A stretch of 59,936 nt of DNA from Kaistella solincola. GTDB lineage: Bacteria > Bacteroidota > Bacteroidia > Flavobacteriales > Weeksellaceae. The notes under the pieces are model-generated. The model worked only from the letters and a program-made list of their open reading frames with translations, was not told the DNA's origin and did not search any database. The position numbers and the translations under genes are program-made. The stretch lies in the NCBI RefSeq assembly GCF_000812875.1, contig NZ_JSYK01000005.1:1-59936 (forward strand). Reading direction: 5' to 3'. Below, in pieces: positions 42,805-51,337 of this stretch (within the stretch, counting starts at the first letter, position 1; every line of letters starts with the position of its first letter).

Positions 42805-43917
42805 ATGAAAATCGGAATTCTAGGAGGCGGGCAACTTGGCCGCATGTTAATTCAGGAAGCTTTAAAATATGATGACGAATTTTACACACTCGATCCAAAT
42901 TCTGACTGCTCCTGTGCCAAAATTTCCACTTTTACCCAAGGGAATTTTAATGATTTTCAAACAGTTTTAGATTTCGGAAAAGACAAAGATGTCGTTTCCA
43001 TCGAAATTGAACATGTCAGCGCGGTAGCTTTGGAAGAACTTGAAAATCAGGGGATAAAAGTTATTCCAAGCGCAAATATTATTAAAATTATTCAGCAGAA
43101 AATTCTTCAGAAAGAATTTTACAAAAAAAACGGCATTCCAAGCCCGGATTTTCAGGTAATACAAAGTTTAGAAGATGAGATAAAAATTGCTTTTCCGTTT
43201 GTTCAAAAGCTCAACACCGGTGGCTACGACGGCAAAGGCGTTCAGGTCATTCGTTCGGAAATTGATCTGGATATAATGTGGGATGAACCTTCAGTTTTAG
43301 AAAATTTGGTGGACATCGAAAAAGAATTGTCGATTATTATCGCGAAAAATGAAGCCGGTGAAATCAAAACTTTTCCGGTAACGGAAATGATTGCCGATCC
43401 AAAACTCAATTTACTGGATTTTAATATTTGTCCCGCCGAAATTTCCGCGGAAGTTCAGGAACAAATTGATAAAATCGCGGAACAGTTCATGTCCGCTGCG
43501 GATTCGGCAGGCTTGTTCGCCATCGAATTATTCCTCGATAAAGAGGGAAAAGTCTGGGTGAATGAAACCGCGCCGCGTCTGCACAATTCCGGGCACCAGA
43601 CCCAGGAAGGAAACGCAAATTCGCAGTTTGAACAGTTTTACCGCGTTTTAAAAAATTTACCTTTGGCGGACACCTCCGTAAAGCAATTTTCCGGAATGCT
43701 GAACTTAGTTGGTGAAGTAAATTACAGCGGAAAAGTAAAATATGAAGGTTTGGAAGAAGTTTTGAAATTACCAAATTCTTACGTGCATCTCTACGGAAAA
43801 ACCGAAACAAAACCTGGCCGAAAAATGGGCCACATCAATGTTTTGGCAAATTCGCGGGAAGAACTTTTGGAGCAGCTCATTCACATCAAGTCGTTGGTAA
43901 AAGTTATTGCGGAATAA
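42805..43917 (+). CDS. purK: N5-carboxyaminoimidazole ribonucleotide synthase
   Basis: 370-residue ATP-grasp enzyme converting AIR, bicarbonate and ATP into N5-CAIR in purine synthesis. N-terminal ILGGGQLGRMLIQEA, grasp residues in NTGGYDGKGVQVI, metal-binding EVNETAPRLHNSGHQT (seen as VNETAPRLHNSGHQT). Its usual partner purE is at 48859 on the same strand, separated by five unrelated genes. Confidence 0.95.
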   Translation: MKIGILGGGQLGRMLIQEALKYDDEFYTLDPNSDCSCAKISTFTQGNFNDFQTVLDFGKDKDVVSIEIEHVSAVALEELENQGIKVIPSANIIKIIQQKILQKEFYKKNGIPSPDFQVIQSLEDEIKIAFPFVQKLNTGGYDGKGVQVIRSEIDLDIMWDEPSVLENLVDIEKELSIIIAKNEAGEIKTFPVTEMIADPKLNLLDFNICPAEISAEVQEQIDKIAEQFMSAADSAGLFAIELFLDKEGKVWVNETAPRLHNSGHQTQEGNANSQFEQFYRVLKNLPLADTSVKQFSGMLNLVGEVNYSGKVKYEGLEEVLKLPNSYVHLYGKTETKPGRKMGHINVLANSREELLEQLIHIKSLVKVIAE

Positions 43918-43920
43918 AAA

Positions 43921-43950
43921 AAAATTGGGCGGTTTATGGGCAAATTTTTC
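43921..43950 (+). repeat. Dispersed element overlapping the start of the TonB receptor gene
   Basis: AAAATTGGGCGGTTTATGGG then CAAATTTTTC. The ATG at 43936 is the centre of the element, so residues 1-6 (MGKFFT) are encoded by it. Confidence 0.5.
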
Positions 43951-45966
43951 ACTTTTTTCCTTTTCGCCATCTTTCTACGAATCTCCGCTCAGCAAAAGGA
44001 TTCCGCGACTTTGATTTCCGAAGTCATCATTGAAGCTTATAAAAAACCGACGGCTTTTCTCAATTCCACCAAATCAGTTGGTGTAATTTCGCAAAATATT
44101 CTCGATAGCAATTCGCCCGAACGTTTGCTGGAAGCCATTAACCAAAATCCCGGCAGCACCGTTGAAGAACGTTCGCCCGGAAGTTACCGCATTGCGGTTC
44201 GCGGCAGTTCGTTGCGCTCGCCGTTTGGCGTCAGAAATATTAAAGTTTACCTCGATAATTTTATTTTGTCGGACGCTTCGGGCAATACTTATTTTAATGT
44301 GATTTCTCCGGAACTCATCAACGGTATCGAAATTTATAAAGGTCCGGAAAGTGGTGATTTTGGCGCTGTTACTGGCGGAACTTTACTTTTGAAAACGAAA
44401 AAAAGTGACGGTTTAGCAGCTAATTTTTCTGCGGGAAGTTTCGGAACTTTTAACGAAAGCACGAATTTTTCGAAGACGATTGGCAAACATTTTTTCCAGA
44501 TTTTCCAGAATTTTTACCGCACCGATTCGTATCGCGAACAATCGGCGGTAAACAGAAAACAAATCTTTCTGAAAGACAATTTTTCTTATTCCGAGAAGGG
44601 CGTGTTGAAATCGGTGATCACTTTTACCGATTTAGCGTACGAAACGCCTGGCGGATTGACTTTGGAGCAAATGGAAAAAGACCTGCGGCAGGCGCGACTT
44701 CCCACGAAAACGCTTCCCGGTGCAAAAGAGCAAAATGCGGGAATCCGAAATAAAATGCTTTTGGCGGGAATTTCAAATGACCTGAAATTAACGGATAAAC
44801 TGAATAATTTTTTCCTCGTGCAAGGTTCTTATGTCGATTTTGAAAATCCGTTTATCACCAATTTTGAAAACCGTTTTGAAAGTAATTTTGCCCTTAGAAC
44901 GCACTTGAATTATGAACAGAGTTGGAATGACTTAAATGTAGAATGGCGCTTAGGTTTTGAAGGCGCCACCAATTCGATTTATATTAAAAATTACTATAAC
45001 AATAGCGGGAAACAGGGTCTTCCGCAAAATTTCGATAAGCTGAAGAATAACTCTGGGTTTTATTTTTTGTCCCAAAAGCTAAATTTTAACCAAAGACTTT
45101 TTACGGATATTGCGGTAAGTTTAAACTACAATTCTTACGAATGGCAAAATATTTTTCCAAATTCTGCAAGCGGAAAAGTGAAATTTAAAAACCACATTTT
45201 ACCGAATTTTGGCGCAACATATCGACTTGATAAAGGTTTTTCGTTGCGAGGAAAAATCGGAAAAGGAAATTCTGCGCCGACAAATGAAGAAATCCGCTCA
45301 TCGACTCAGGAAATTAATGTGAATTTGTTGCCGGAATACGGCTGGAATAAAGAAATTGGTTTCCGGAAAGAATTTGCAGATTTGCTTTTCGTTGAAGCAA
45401 GTTATTTTGATTTCCGCTTGAAAGACGCAATTGTAAGAAGGCAGAATGAAAACGGTCAGGAATATTTTCTAAATCAGGGAAATACGGTGCAGAAAGGCGT
45501 AGAAATTCTTTTTGAAACAAAAAATTTCGAGCTAAACAATGCTTTTTTCAGCAATTTAAAGCTGAGATTTTCAGGCAATTTTTACGATTTTAAATTCGGA
45601 AAATATGGTCAGGAAGCAGCGAATTTTTCCGGAAATGATTTGACCGGCGTTCCGCAGGAAAGTTTCGCCAGCCTAATTAATTTGGTTTTTTTTAAAAAAA
45701 TGAATGTTGCTTTTTCGCATTTTTATACCTCGAAATTTCCGCTGAATGACGCAAATTCCGTCTGGTCTGAACCGAGTTTTATCGTCAATTTACTGCTGAA
45801 ATATCCGTTAAACTTCGGAAAAACGAAAGCTGATTTCCGCGTGCAGATTCAGAATCTATATAATTCAGAATATGTTTTAGGTTATGACATTAATGCTTTT
45901 GGTGGCCGTTTTTACAATCCGGCCGCGAAACGGAACTTTATTTTTGGGCTGAATCTGGAGTTTTAA
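43936..45966 (+). CDS. TonB-dependent outer membrane receptor (short form)
   Basis: 676 residues, signal peptide cut near LRISAQQ. Candidate TonB box SEVIIEAYK, plug domain (about 45-150; LLEAINQNPGSTVEERSPGS, IEIYKGPESGDFGAV), beta-barrel ending NFIFGLNLEF with terminal Phe. It resembles receptors for siderophores, vitamins or metals more than SusC. No iron or cobalamin genes are near. It begins 18 bases after purK, inside a dispersed repeat element. Confidence 0.88.
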   Translation: MGKFFTFFLFAIFLRISAQQKDSATLISEVIIEAYKKPTAFLNSTKSVGVISQNILDSNSPERLLEAINQNPGSTVEERSPGSYRIAVRGSSLRSPFGVRNIKVYLDNFILSDASGNTYFNVISPELINGIEIYKGPESGDFGAVTGGTLLLKTKKSDGLAANFSAGSFGTFNESTNFSKTIGKHFFQIFQNFYRTDSYREQSAVNRKQIFLKDNFSYSEKGVLKSVITFTDLAYETPGGLTLEQMEKDLRQARLPTKTLPGAKEQNAGIRNKMLLAGISNDLKLTDKLNNFFLVQGSYVDFENPFITNFENRFESNFALRTHLNYEQSWNDLNVEWRLGFEGATNSIYIKNYYNNSGKQGLPQNFDKLKNNSGFYFLSQKLNFNQRLFTDIAVSLNYNSYEWQNIFPNSASGKVKFKNHILPNFGATYRLDKGFSLRGKIGKGNSAPTNEEIRSSTQEINVNLLPEYGWNKEIGFRKEFADLLFVEASYFDFRLKDAIVRRQNENGQEYFLNQGNTVQKGVEILFETKNFELNNAFFSNLKLRFSGNFYDFKFGKYGQEAANFSGNDLTGVPQESFASLINLVFFKKMNVAFSHFYTSKFPLNDANSVWSEPSFIVNLLLKYPLNFGKTKADFRVQIQNLYNSEYVLGYDINAFGGRFYNPAAKRNFIFGLNLEF

Positions 45967-45970
45967 CACC

Positions 45971-46039
45971 GCGCCCCGGCTTGAACGGATCCCGATGTAA
46001 AATCGGGAGGGAGTGGAAGACGGAAAAAGGCGCCCAAAA
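45971..46039. ncRNA. 69-bp structured repeat, copy 1 (candidate small RNA)
   Basis: Identical to 59767-59835. Predicted stems: GCGCC (45971-45975) with GGCGC (46029-46033), inner CCG (45976-45978) with CGG (46021-46023), and a hairpin TCCCGAT / ATCGGGA (45990-45996, 46002-46008) with loop GTAAA. GC-rich against the A/T-rich gaps around. Between convergent genes. It could be a copy of a flavobacterial RNA motif such as Flavo-1; I cannot verify this. Strand chosen by the reading given here is not proven. Confidence 0.6.
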
Positions 46040-46939
46040 TCAGGATTTTCTGAACATTCCGGGTTTGTAATTGGTGATGAAAACGCCGATAATGATCAGC
46101 GCGGTGGCGGCGATAAATGTGGCGGAGACTTCTTCGTTTAAAACCAGCCAACCGAGGAAAATGGCGATAATTGTATTGACGTACGACAAAATGGAAATCT
46201 GTGTCGGACTGATTTTTTTCAAAGCGTAATGAAACGCAAAAAAGGCGATTACAGAGCCGAAAATTGCAAGGTAAACCGTTGCCGCAATACTTGTAAGCGA
46301 CCATGAAGAAAAACTGAGATTGTCTGCCGCGATAAAACCGAAAATGATCTGTACAACGCCCGCAAAACTGAACTGGTAAAAAAGATTCAGCGAAATATTT
46401 TGTGGGCTGTGATTGATTTTTTTTGTGAAAATGGTGCCCAAAGCCCAGCCCGAAATCGCAATGAACATACAAATGACGCCAATCCGATATTCTGCGTTTA
46501 GCAAATCCTGCAAGCCGTTTTTGAAAATCAGCACAATTCCGCTAAAACCCAGCAATACACCGATTAACCCGCGAATGTTGAACTTCTGCATGCTGAATAA
46601 AATGCTGAGCAGAAACACCAAAAGCGGCGAAGCGGCGCTGATCAGCGATGCCAAACTGCTTGTGAGGTGTTTTTCGGCGACGGTGGTCATTCCGTTTGCT
46701 ACTATAAGCATTAAAGTGGAAAGAATGATTTGATTTCGGAAATTGATCCAACCGATCCACTTCAGCTTTTTCGAAAAAATAAGCAGAAAAAACAGGATTA
46801 TACCGGCTAAAAACTGGCGGATTCCGGCAACAAACCAGGGCGGAATGGTTTCTACCGCGACGCGGATTCCCAAAAATGTAGTTCCCCAAAATATAGCAAC
46901 GGTAACGATGGCGATAACTAATCTGGAATCTTTGAACAT
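46040..46939 (-). CDS. EamA family transporter
   Basis: 299 residues, ten membrane helices in two EamA repeats (about 8-140, 150-290): VTVAIFWGTTFLGIRVAV, FLAGIILFFLLIFS, and GSVIAFFAFHYALKKISPT. Probable exporter of amino acids or metabolites. The stop codon abuts the 69-bp repeat. Confidence 0.88.
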   Translation of the reverse strand: MFKDSRLVIAIVTVAIFWGTTFLGIRVAVETIPPWFVAGIRQFLAGIILFFLLIFSKKLKWIGWINFRNQIILSTLMLIVANGMTTVAEKHLTSSLASLISAASPLLVFLLSILFSMQKFNIRGLIGVLLGFSGIVLIFKNGLQDLLNAEYRIGVICMFIAISGWALGTIFTKKINHSPQNISLNLFYQFSFAGVVQIIFGFIAADNLSFSSWSLTSIAATVYLAIFGSVIAFFAFHYALKKISPTQISILSYVNTIIAIFLGWLVLNEEVSATFIAATALIIIGVFITNYKPGMFRKS

Positions 46940-46956
46940 TTAAATATTGAAAATTG

Positions 46957-46984
46957 TTGCAGAAACGAGCGAAATATATCTTTG
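46957..46984 (+). promoter_or_regulatory. Promoter towards the CYTH gene
   Basis: TTG (46957-46959), 17 bases, TATCTTTG (46977-46984). Consensus match in both parts. Start of transcription is expected near 46990. Confidence 0.65.
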
Positions 46985-47015
46985 CAAAGGTAAATTTTAT
47001 GAAAGTGCTGACCAA
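46985..47015 (-). promoter_or_regulatory. Promoter towards the EamA gene, interlocked with the CYTH promoter
   Basis: On the minus strand TTG, 20 bases, TACCTTTG (CAAAGGTA, 46985-46992). Its -7 box touches that of the opposite promoter, giving the near palindrome TATCTTTGCAAAGGTA, so the two polymerases cannot bind at once. Confidence 0.6.
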
Positions 47016-47076
47016 TTATGTATGGTGTTTTCTTTCTGAAAGTTGGTTTAAAAGCCGAAATGCGTGTACTTTGTAA
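46999..47076 (+). CDS. Possible 25-codon leader ORF before the CYTH gene
   Basis: ATG 46999 to TAA 47074-47076, reading MKVLTNYVWCFLSESWFKSR and NACTL. It would begin about ten bases after the predicted transcription start and end 14 bases before the CYTH ATG. No family is recognised. It may be chance, but it is the first ATG on the transcript. Confidence 0.25.
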   Translation: MKVLTNYVWCFLSESWFKSRNACTL

Positions 47077-47090
47077 CAAAAGCAAAAATT

Positions 47091-47567
47091 ATGGGTGTAG
47101 AAATTGAGCGAAAATTTTTGGTTGATAAAAAAGCGTGGCAAATGCTGGAAAAGCCCGCCGGCGAAATGTACCGGCAAGGTTATCTGCTGACCGATCCCGC
47201 AAAGACCATCCGTGTGCAGCAGACTCCGGACAAAGGTTTTTTAACAATTAAAGGAATTTGTGTCGGAGCGACGCGCGCGGAATTTGAATATGAAATTCCA
47301 TTTGATGAAGCTAATGAGTTGTTGGATCAGTTTGCGAGTACTTCGCTGTCGAAAATGCGGTATAAAATTCTGGTGGGAAATAATCTTTGGGAAGTTGACG
47401 AATTTTTCGGTGACAACGAAGGTCTCATCGTCGCGGAAATTGAACTGAAAGACGAAGCAGAACTTTTTCAGATTCCGGTTTGGGTGGAAGATGAAGTGAC
47501 CGGCGATGAAAAATATTACAATTCGAATCTGACGCTTTTTCCATTCACAGACTGGAACAAAAATTAA
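47091..47567 (+). CDS. CYTH domain protein (triphosphatase fold)
   Basis: 158 residues from MGVEIERKFLVDK; the frame also opens at a GTG 27 bases upstream, which I reject because the motif should be near the N-terminus. ExExK motif EIERK at 4-8, and alternating charged strands (TIRVQQTPDKGFLTIKG, AEFEYEIPFDEAN, EVDEFFGDNEGLIVAEIEL broken for reading) form the triphosphate tunnel. Likely tripolyphosphatase or nucleoside triphosphatase. Confidence 0.88.
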   Translation: MGVEIERKFLVDKKAWQMLEKPAGEMYRQGYLLTDPAKTIRVQQTPDKGFLTIKGICVGATRAEFEYEIPFDEANELLDQFASTSLSKMRYKILVGNNLWEVDEFFGDNEGLIVAEIELKDEAELFQIPVWVEDEVTGDEKYYNSNLTLFPFTDWNKN

Positions 47568-47590
47568 CTGCTAAAACGGCATTTTTTTCC
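47568..47590 (+). repeat. Copy of the dispersed GC-TTTAA-GC element
   Basis: ACTGCTAAAACGGCATTTTT then TTCC, starting at the last base of the CYTH stop codon. Confidence 0.45.
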
Positions 47591-47618
47591 GGAATTCTAA
47601 AAACCTATTTTTGTGCAA

Positions 47619-48815
47619 ATGTTCGAAAATCAAATTATTATCATCGGTGCCGGTCCAGCCGGACTTATGGCGGCGCAAAAGCTGGCAGAAAAAGGTTTTA
47701 GCGTTCACGTTTATGAGCAGAATAAAGCTGCCGCACGAAAGTTTTTAGTGGCGGGAAAGGGCGGTTTTAATTTGACACACAGCGAAGAATTGAATGCTTT
47801 TGTTGAAAAATACGACGCGCCAGAAATTCGCGAATCGGTACAAAGTTTTGATAATCAAAAAGTTATTGCGTGGTTAAATGATTTGGGAATAACTACTTAT
47901 GTGGGAAGTTCGGGCAAGATTTTCCCGACGAAAAACTTTAAACCCATTCAGGTTTTAAATGAGTGGTTGAAAAAACTGGAAATGTTGGGTGTGCAGATTC
48001 ATTACGAAAATACTTTTTTAGATTTCGATGATTCATCTGTTTTGCTTAAAAATAAAGACGGTGAAATCAAGCTTAAATATTCAAAATTAATTCTCGCAAT
48101 GGGCGGCGGTTCCTGGAAAAAAACAGGTTCAGATGCGAAATGGATTGACATTTTGAAAGCGAAAAAAATCGCCATAAAGCCGTTAGAATCTGCAAATTCC
48201 GGATACAATACCAGTTCAGGTTTTCACCATTTGCAAGGCCAATATCTGAAAAATATAAAAGTTTATTTTAACGATCACAGCAAAACCGGCGAAATTGTTT
48301 TTACAAAATACGGCGTGGAAGGCAGCCCGATTTATTTTTTGAACCGTTTTACAAGAAAAAACGATTTTCCGCAAACGATTTATATAGATCTGAAACCCAA
48401 TTTACCTGAAATTGAAATTTTAGAAAATTTGAGTGGCACCGAAAAAATAAGTTCTGTTTTAAAAAGAAAATTTAAACTGCCGACGACTGCGATTAATCTT
48501 TTAAAAACTTTAGATAAGGAAAGTTATACAAATGTCAAAAAGCTTGCGAAATTCATCAAAAAATTTCCGCTGGATGTTCTCAGTTTCCGTCCGATCGACG
48601 AAGTAATTTCTACGGCGGGCGGCGTTTCGTTTTCAGCATTAAATTCAAATTTTGAATTAAAAAATTTCCCGAACGTTTTCTGCATCGGTGAAATGGTAGA
48701 TTGGGAAGCACCGACCGGTGGATATCTTTTGCAGGCGTGTTTTAGCACCGGAGCTGCGGCCGCCCGGGCAATTGCTGATTCTGAAAAAAATGCCCCTTTA
48801 ACAGCCAAAAAATAA
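47619..48815 (+). CDS. HI0933-like flavoprotein (TIGR03862 type)
   Basis: 398 residues from MFENQIIIIGAGPAG; a GTG six bases upstream is also in frame. FAD-binding GAGPAGLMAAQKLAEKG, then the family motif RKFLVAGKGGFNLTHSE, and C-terminal CIGEMVDWEAPTGGYLLQAC. NAD(P)/FAD-dependent oxidoreductase of unknown substrate, cytoplasmic. The last codons (NAPLTAKK, 48788-48815) lie in a dispersed element (GCCCCTTTAACAGCC). Confidence 0.88.
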   Translation: MFENQIIIIGAGPAGLMAAQKLAEKGFSVHVYEQNKAAARKFLVAGKGGFNLTHSEELNAFVEKYDAPEIRESVQSFDNQKVIAWLNDLGITTYVGSSGKIFPTKNFKPIQVLNEWLKKLEMLGVQIHYENTFLDFDDSSVLLKNKDGEIKLKYSKLILAMGGGSWKKTGSDAKWIDILKAKKIAIKPLESANSGYNTSSGFHHLQGQYLKNIKVYFNDHSKTGEIVFTKYGVEGSPIYFLNRFTRKNDFPQTIYIDLKPNLPEIEILENLSGTEKISSVLKRKFKLPTTAINLLKTLDKESYTNVKKLAKFIKKFPLDVLSFRPIDEVISTAGGVSFSALNSNFELKNFPNVFCIGEMVDWEAPTGGYLLQACFSTGAAAARAIADSEKNAPLTAKK

Positions 48816-48858
48816 TTTTTAAATTTCCTTACCTTTAAGCTTTAAAACAAATATCAAT

Positions 48859-49362
48859 ATGGTCGGAATAATTATGGGAAGCCAAAGTGACCTGGAAATC
48901 ATGGAACAGGCGGCAGATTTTCTCAATTCACTCGAAATTCCTTATGAACTGACGGTAGTTTCTGCGCACCGCACGCCCGAGCGCATGTTCGATTACGCGA
49001 AAACCGCAAAATCACGAGGCCTAAAAGTAATCATCGCGGGTGCTGGCGGCGCCGCACATTTGCCTGGAATGGTGGCAAGTTGTACAACTTTGCCGGTTAT
49101 CGGTGTTCCGATTTTATCTTCAAACTCTATTGATGGCTGGGATTCGGTTCTTTCAATCCTACAGATGCCGTCGGGAATTCCCGTGGCGACGGTCGCTTTA
49201 AACGGCGCCGCAAATGCCGGAATTCTTGCCGCGAAAATTGTCGCAATCTGTGATGAGGAAATTGCTCAGAAACTTATAAAATACCAGGTTTCGCTGAAAG
49301 ATAAAGTGCTTGGAACGGTGACGGAAATCAAAAAAGTTCATCCTAACACTTTTGATAAATAA
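48859..49362 (+). CDS. purE: N5-carboxyaminoimidazole ribonucleotide mutase
   Basis: 167-residue class I Pur[12 protein letters not shown] and [11 protein letters not shown] are the substrate-binding motifs; [14 protein letters not shown] completes the site. Converts N5-CAIR, the PurK product, to CAIR. The partner purK is 5 kb upstream. Bidirectional terminator downstream. Confidence 0.96.
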   Translation: MVGIIMGSQSDLEIMEQAADFLNSLEIPYELTVVSAHRTPERMFDYAKTAKSRGLKVIIAGAGGAAHLPGMVASCTTLPVIGVPILSSNSIDGWDSVLSILQMPSGIPVATVALNGAANAGILAAKIVAICDEEIAQKLIKYQVSLKDKVLGTVTEIKKVHPNTFDK

Positions 49363-49374
49363 ATTCTTGAACAA

Positions 49375-49403
49375 AAAAAACAACCAAGTTTGGTTGTTTT
49401 TTT
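49375..49403. terminator. Bidirectional terminator after purE
   Basis: AAAACAACCA / TGGTTGTTTT stem with loop AGTT, A run left and T run right, between convergent purE and the PLP enzyme gene. Confidence 0.88.
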
Positions 49404-49413
49404 ACGCTGATAT

Positions 49414-50643
49414 TTAGAGTGTTTTTTCCATTTTTCTTGGTTGCAGAATGCCGACCTGCTCCATGCACCATTTCATTTTTTCGTAGGTTCGCTTGATGTC
49501 GTGATCAAGGCCGACGGACATTCGGATTAAGCCGTCTGAAAGTCCCATTTCTTTTCGCTCGTTTTCCGGGATTTCTGACGAAGTTGAGCTTCCCGAAGCG
49601 GAGAAAAGCGTTTTGTAAAAACCGAGACTTACCGCGAGATAACCAAGGTTTTCCTTCTGCATCAGTTCCATTAACTCGTTTGCTTTTACCACGGTATTTA
49701 CGTCCAAAGTTAAAAGTCCGCCAAAACCATAATCTGCATTCATCATACTTTTGAAAAGCTCGTGTTGCGGATGATTTTTTAAACCTGGATATTTTACCGA
49801 TACGCCGTCCTGTTCAAATTTTTCCGCTAAATACTGGGCATTTTCGCTGTGTTTTTTAATTCTGATATGAAGTGTGCGCAGATTTTTCAAAATACTTGCA
49901 GCGCGAAAACTGTCGAGCGTTGGTCCCAAAAGCATGCATGCGCCGGTGTTTACGTCTTTTAAATCATTGATGAACTCTGAACTGGCGCAAACTACACCTG
50001 CTACGGCATCGCTGCTTCCATTGATGAATTTTGTCAAACTGTGAATTGTAATGTCTGTGCCCAAAAGCGTTGGCGAAATTGAAAGTGGTGAAAAGGTATT
50101 ATCGACCACCAATTTAATATTGTGTTTTTTCGCGATAGCGGCCAAGCCACGTAAATCAGCAACTTCAAGTAACGGATTGCTGACCGTTTCGCAAAAAATT
50201 ACCTTGGTTTTTTCGGTAATTGAATTTTCCACTAGTAAAAGGTCGGTAATATCAACAAACGTAGATTTGATGTGATATTGCGGCAGAAAATTCTTCATAA
50301 AAGCATACGTTCCGCCGTAAATTGTACGGCTTGAAATAATGTGATCGTCGCTTTTGCAAAGCTGCAGCAGGGTAGAAGTGATGGCGCCCATTCCGGAAGC
50401 CGTAACGTTCGCGCTTTCTGTGCCTTCCATTTGTGCTAAAGCTTCGCCGAGGTAAAGATTACTCGGTGAAGAATGTCGTGAATAAAGATAGCAGCCTTCG
50501 GTGTTTCCCTCGAAAGTATCGAACATGGTTTTCGCGGAAAGAAAAGTGTAGGTTGAACTGTCTGAAATTGACGGATTTACACCGCCAAATTCGCCAAAAT
50601 ATTGCAAATCCTGAATATTATTGGCCGCATCGAACTTTTTCAT
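49414..50643 (-). CDS. Cys/Met-metabolism PLP enzyme, methionine gamma-lyase-like
   Basis: 409 residues. PLP lysine K205 in HSLTKFINGSSDA, YLYSRHSSPSN for phosphate binding, NPLLEVADLRGLA, VVDNTFSP. It groups with the methionine gamma-lyase side of the superfamily, but the Cys typical of that enzyme (in YGCT of the Pseudomonas enzyme, C116) is Gly111 here (IYGGTYAF), so substrate could be homocysteine, cysteine or O-acylhomoserine. Divergent from an Lrp/AsnC regulator, its probable controller. Confidence 0.85.
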   Translation of the reverse strand: MKKFDAANNIQDLQYFGEFGGVNPSISDSSTYTFLSAKTMFDTFEGNTEGCYLYSRHSSPSNLYLGEALAQMEGTESANVTASGMGAITSTLLQLCKSDDHIISSRTIYGGTYAFMKNFLPQYHIKSTFVDITDLLLVENSITEKTKVIFCETVSNPLLEVADLRGLAAIAKKHNIKLVVDNTFSPLSISPTLLGTDITIHSLTKFINGSSDAVAGVVCASSEFINDLKDVNTGACMLLGPTLDSFRAASILKNLRTLHIRIKKHSENAQYLAEKFEQDGVSVKYPGLKNHPQHELFKSMMNADYGFGGLLTLDVNTVVKANELMELMQKENLGYLAVSLGFYKTLFSASGSSTSSEIPENERKEMGLSDGLIRMSVGLDHDIKRTYEKMKWCMEQVGILQPRKMEKTL

Positions 50644-50755
50644 AAGCTTTGTTTTTGTATTGATTAAAATTGTTATTAATCCAATTTAAAAACAAAGGTT
50701 TGCCTAAACTTTAGAAAAATTAACGGTTAAAGTGGTAAATTTTAGATTTTTATTT

Positions 50756-50763
50756 TAATTTTG
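50756..50763 (+). promoter_or_regulatory. Predicted -7 element of the Lrp/AsnC gene
   Basis: TAATTTTG matches TAnnTTTG, 17 bases before the ATG at 50781. The A/T-rich 137-bp gap to the PLP gene is the likely regulator binding region. Confidence 0.45.
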
Positions 50764-50780
50764 GATAAGCATTTAATCAA

Positions 50781-51257
50781 ATGCCGAAAATATTACCGAT
50801 GATTTTTGACTATAAAGATAAAAAATTGCTCGTTTTGCTTCAAAATGACTCCAAAAAAACCACGAAACAGTTCGCGGCGGCGCTTGATTTATCGGTTACT
50901 GCAGTTTTCGAAAGAATTAAAAAGCTCGAAAAAAACGAGGTGATTAAAAAATATGTGGCGCTTGTGGATAAAGGCAAGCTGCATAAAAGTTTTGTGGTGC
51001 TTTGTCATGTAAAACTGGCGCAGCATAAAAAGCAGTACATCGTACAGTTTGAAAATGAAATTACGCAGTTTCCGGAGGTTTTGGAATGTTTTCACGTTTC
51101 CGGCGATTACGATTATATCCTGAAAATCTGTGTTGCCGATATTTCAGAATATCGTGATTTTATGGTAAGTAAACTGACCAATTTGCAACATATCGCGAGT
51201 ACGCAAAGTTCATTTATGATTAAAGAAGTGAAAAATTCCACCGTAATTGAACCTTAA
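50781..51257 (+). CDS. Lrp/AsnC family transcriptional regulator
   Basis: 158 residues: N-terminal helix-turn-helix (about 12-60; LQNDSKKTTKQFAAALDLSV then TAVFERIKKLEKNEVI) and C-terminal ligand-binding RAM domain (FVVLCHVKLAQHK, VLECFHVSGDYDYILKICV). Senses an amino acid, most likely methionine or a relative given the divergent gene. Ends at a convergent bidirectional terminator. Confidence 0.93.
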   Translation: MPKILPMIFDYKDKKLLVLLQNDSKKTTKQFAAALDLSVTAVFERIKKLEKNEVIKKYVALVDKGKLHKSFVVLCHVKLAQHKKQYIVQFENEITQFPEVLECFHVSGDYDYILKICVADISEYRDFMVSKLTNLQHIASTQSSFMIKEVKNSTVIEP

Positions 51258-51258
51258 A

Positions 51259-51287
51259 TTTTAGCCGTTAAAACCGCATTTTTTAAG
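51259..51287 (+). repeat. Copy of the dispersed GC-TTTAA-GC element
   Basis: TTTTAGCCGTTAAAACCGCA followed by TTTTTT, two bases after the stop of the Lrp/AsnC gene and before a separate terminator at 51295. Confidence 0.5.
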
Positions 51288-51294
51288 ATTTTAA

Positions 51295-51330
51295 AAAAAA
51301 ACGAAACTGAGAAATCAGCTTCGTTTTTTT
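51295..51330. terminator. Bidirectional terminator, Lrp/AsnC and esterase genes
   Basis: AAAACGAAACTGA / TCAGCTTCGTTTT stem (one mismatch) with loop GAAA, A run left and T run right. Confidence 0.85.
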
Positions 51331-51337
51331 GATTTTT

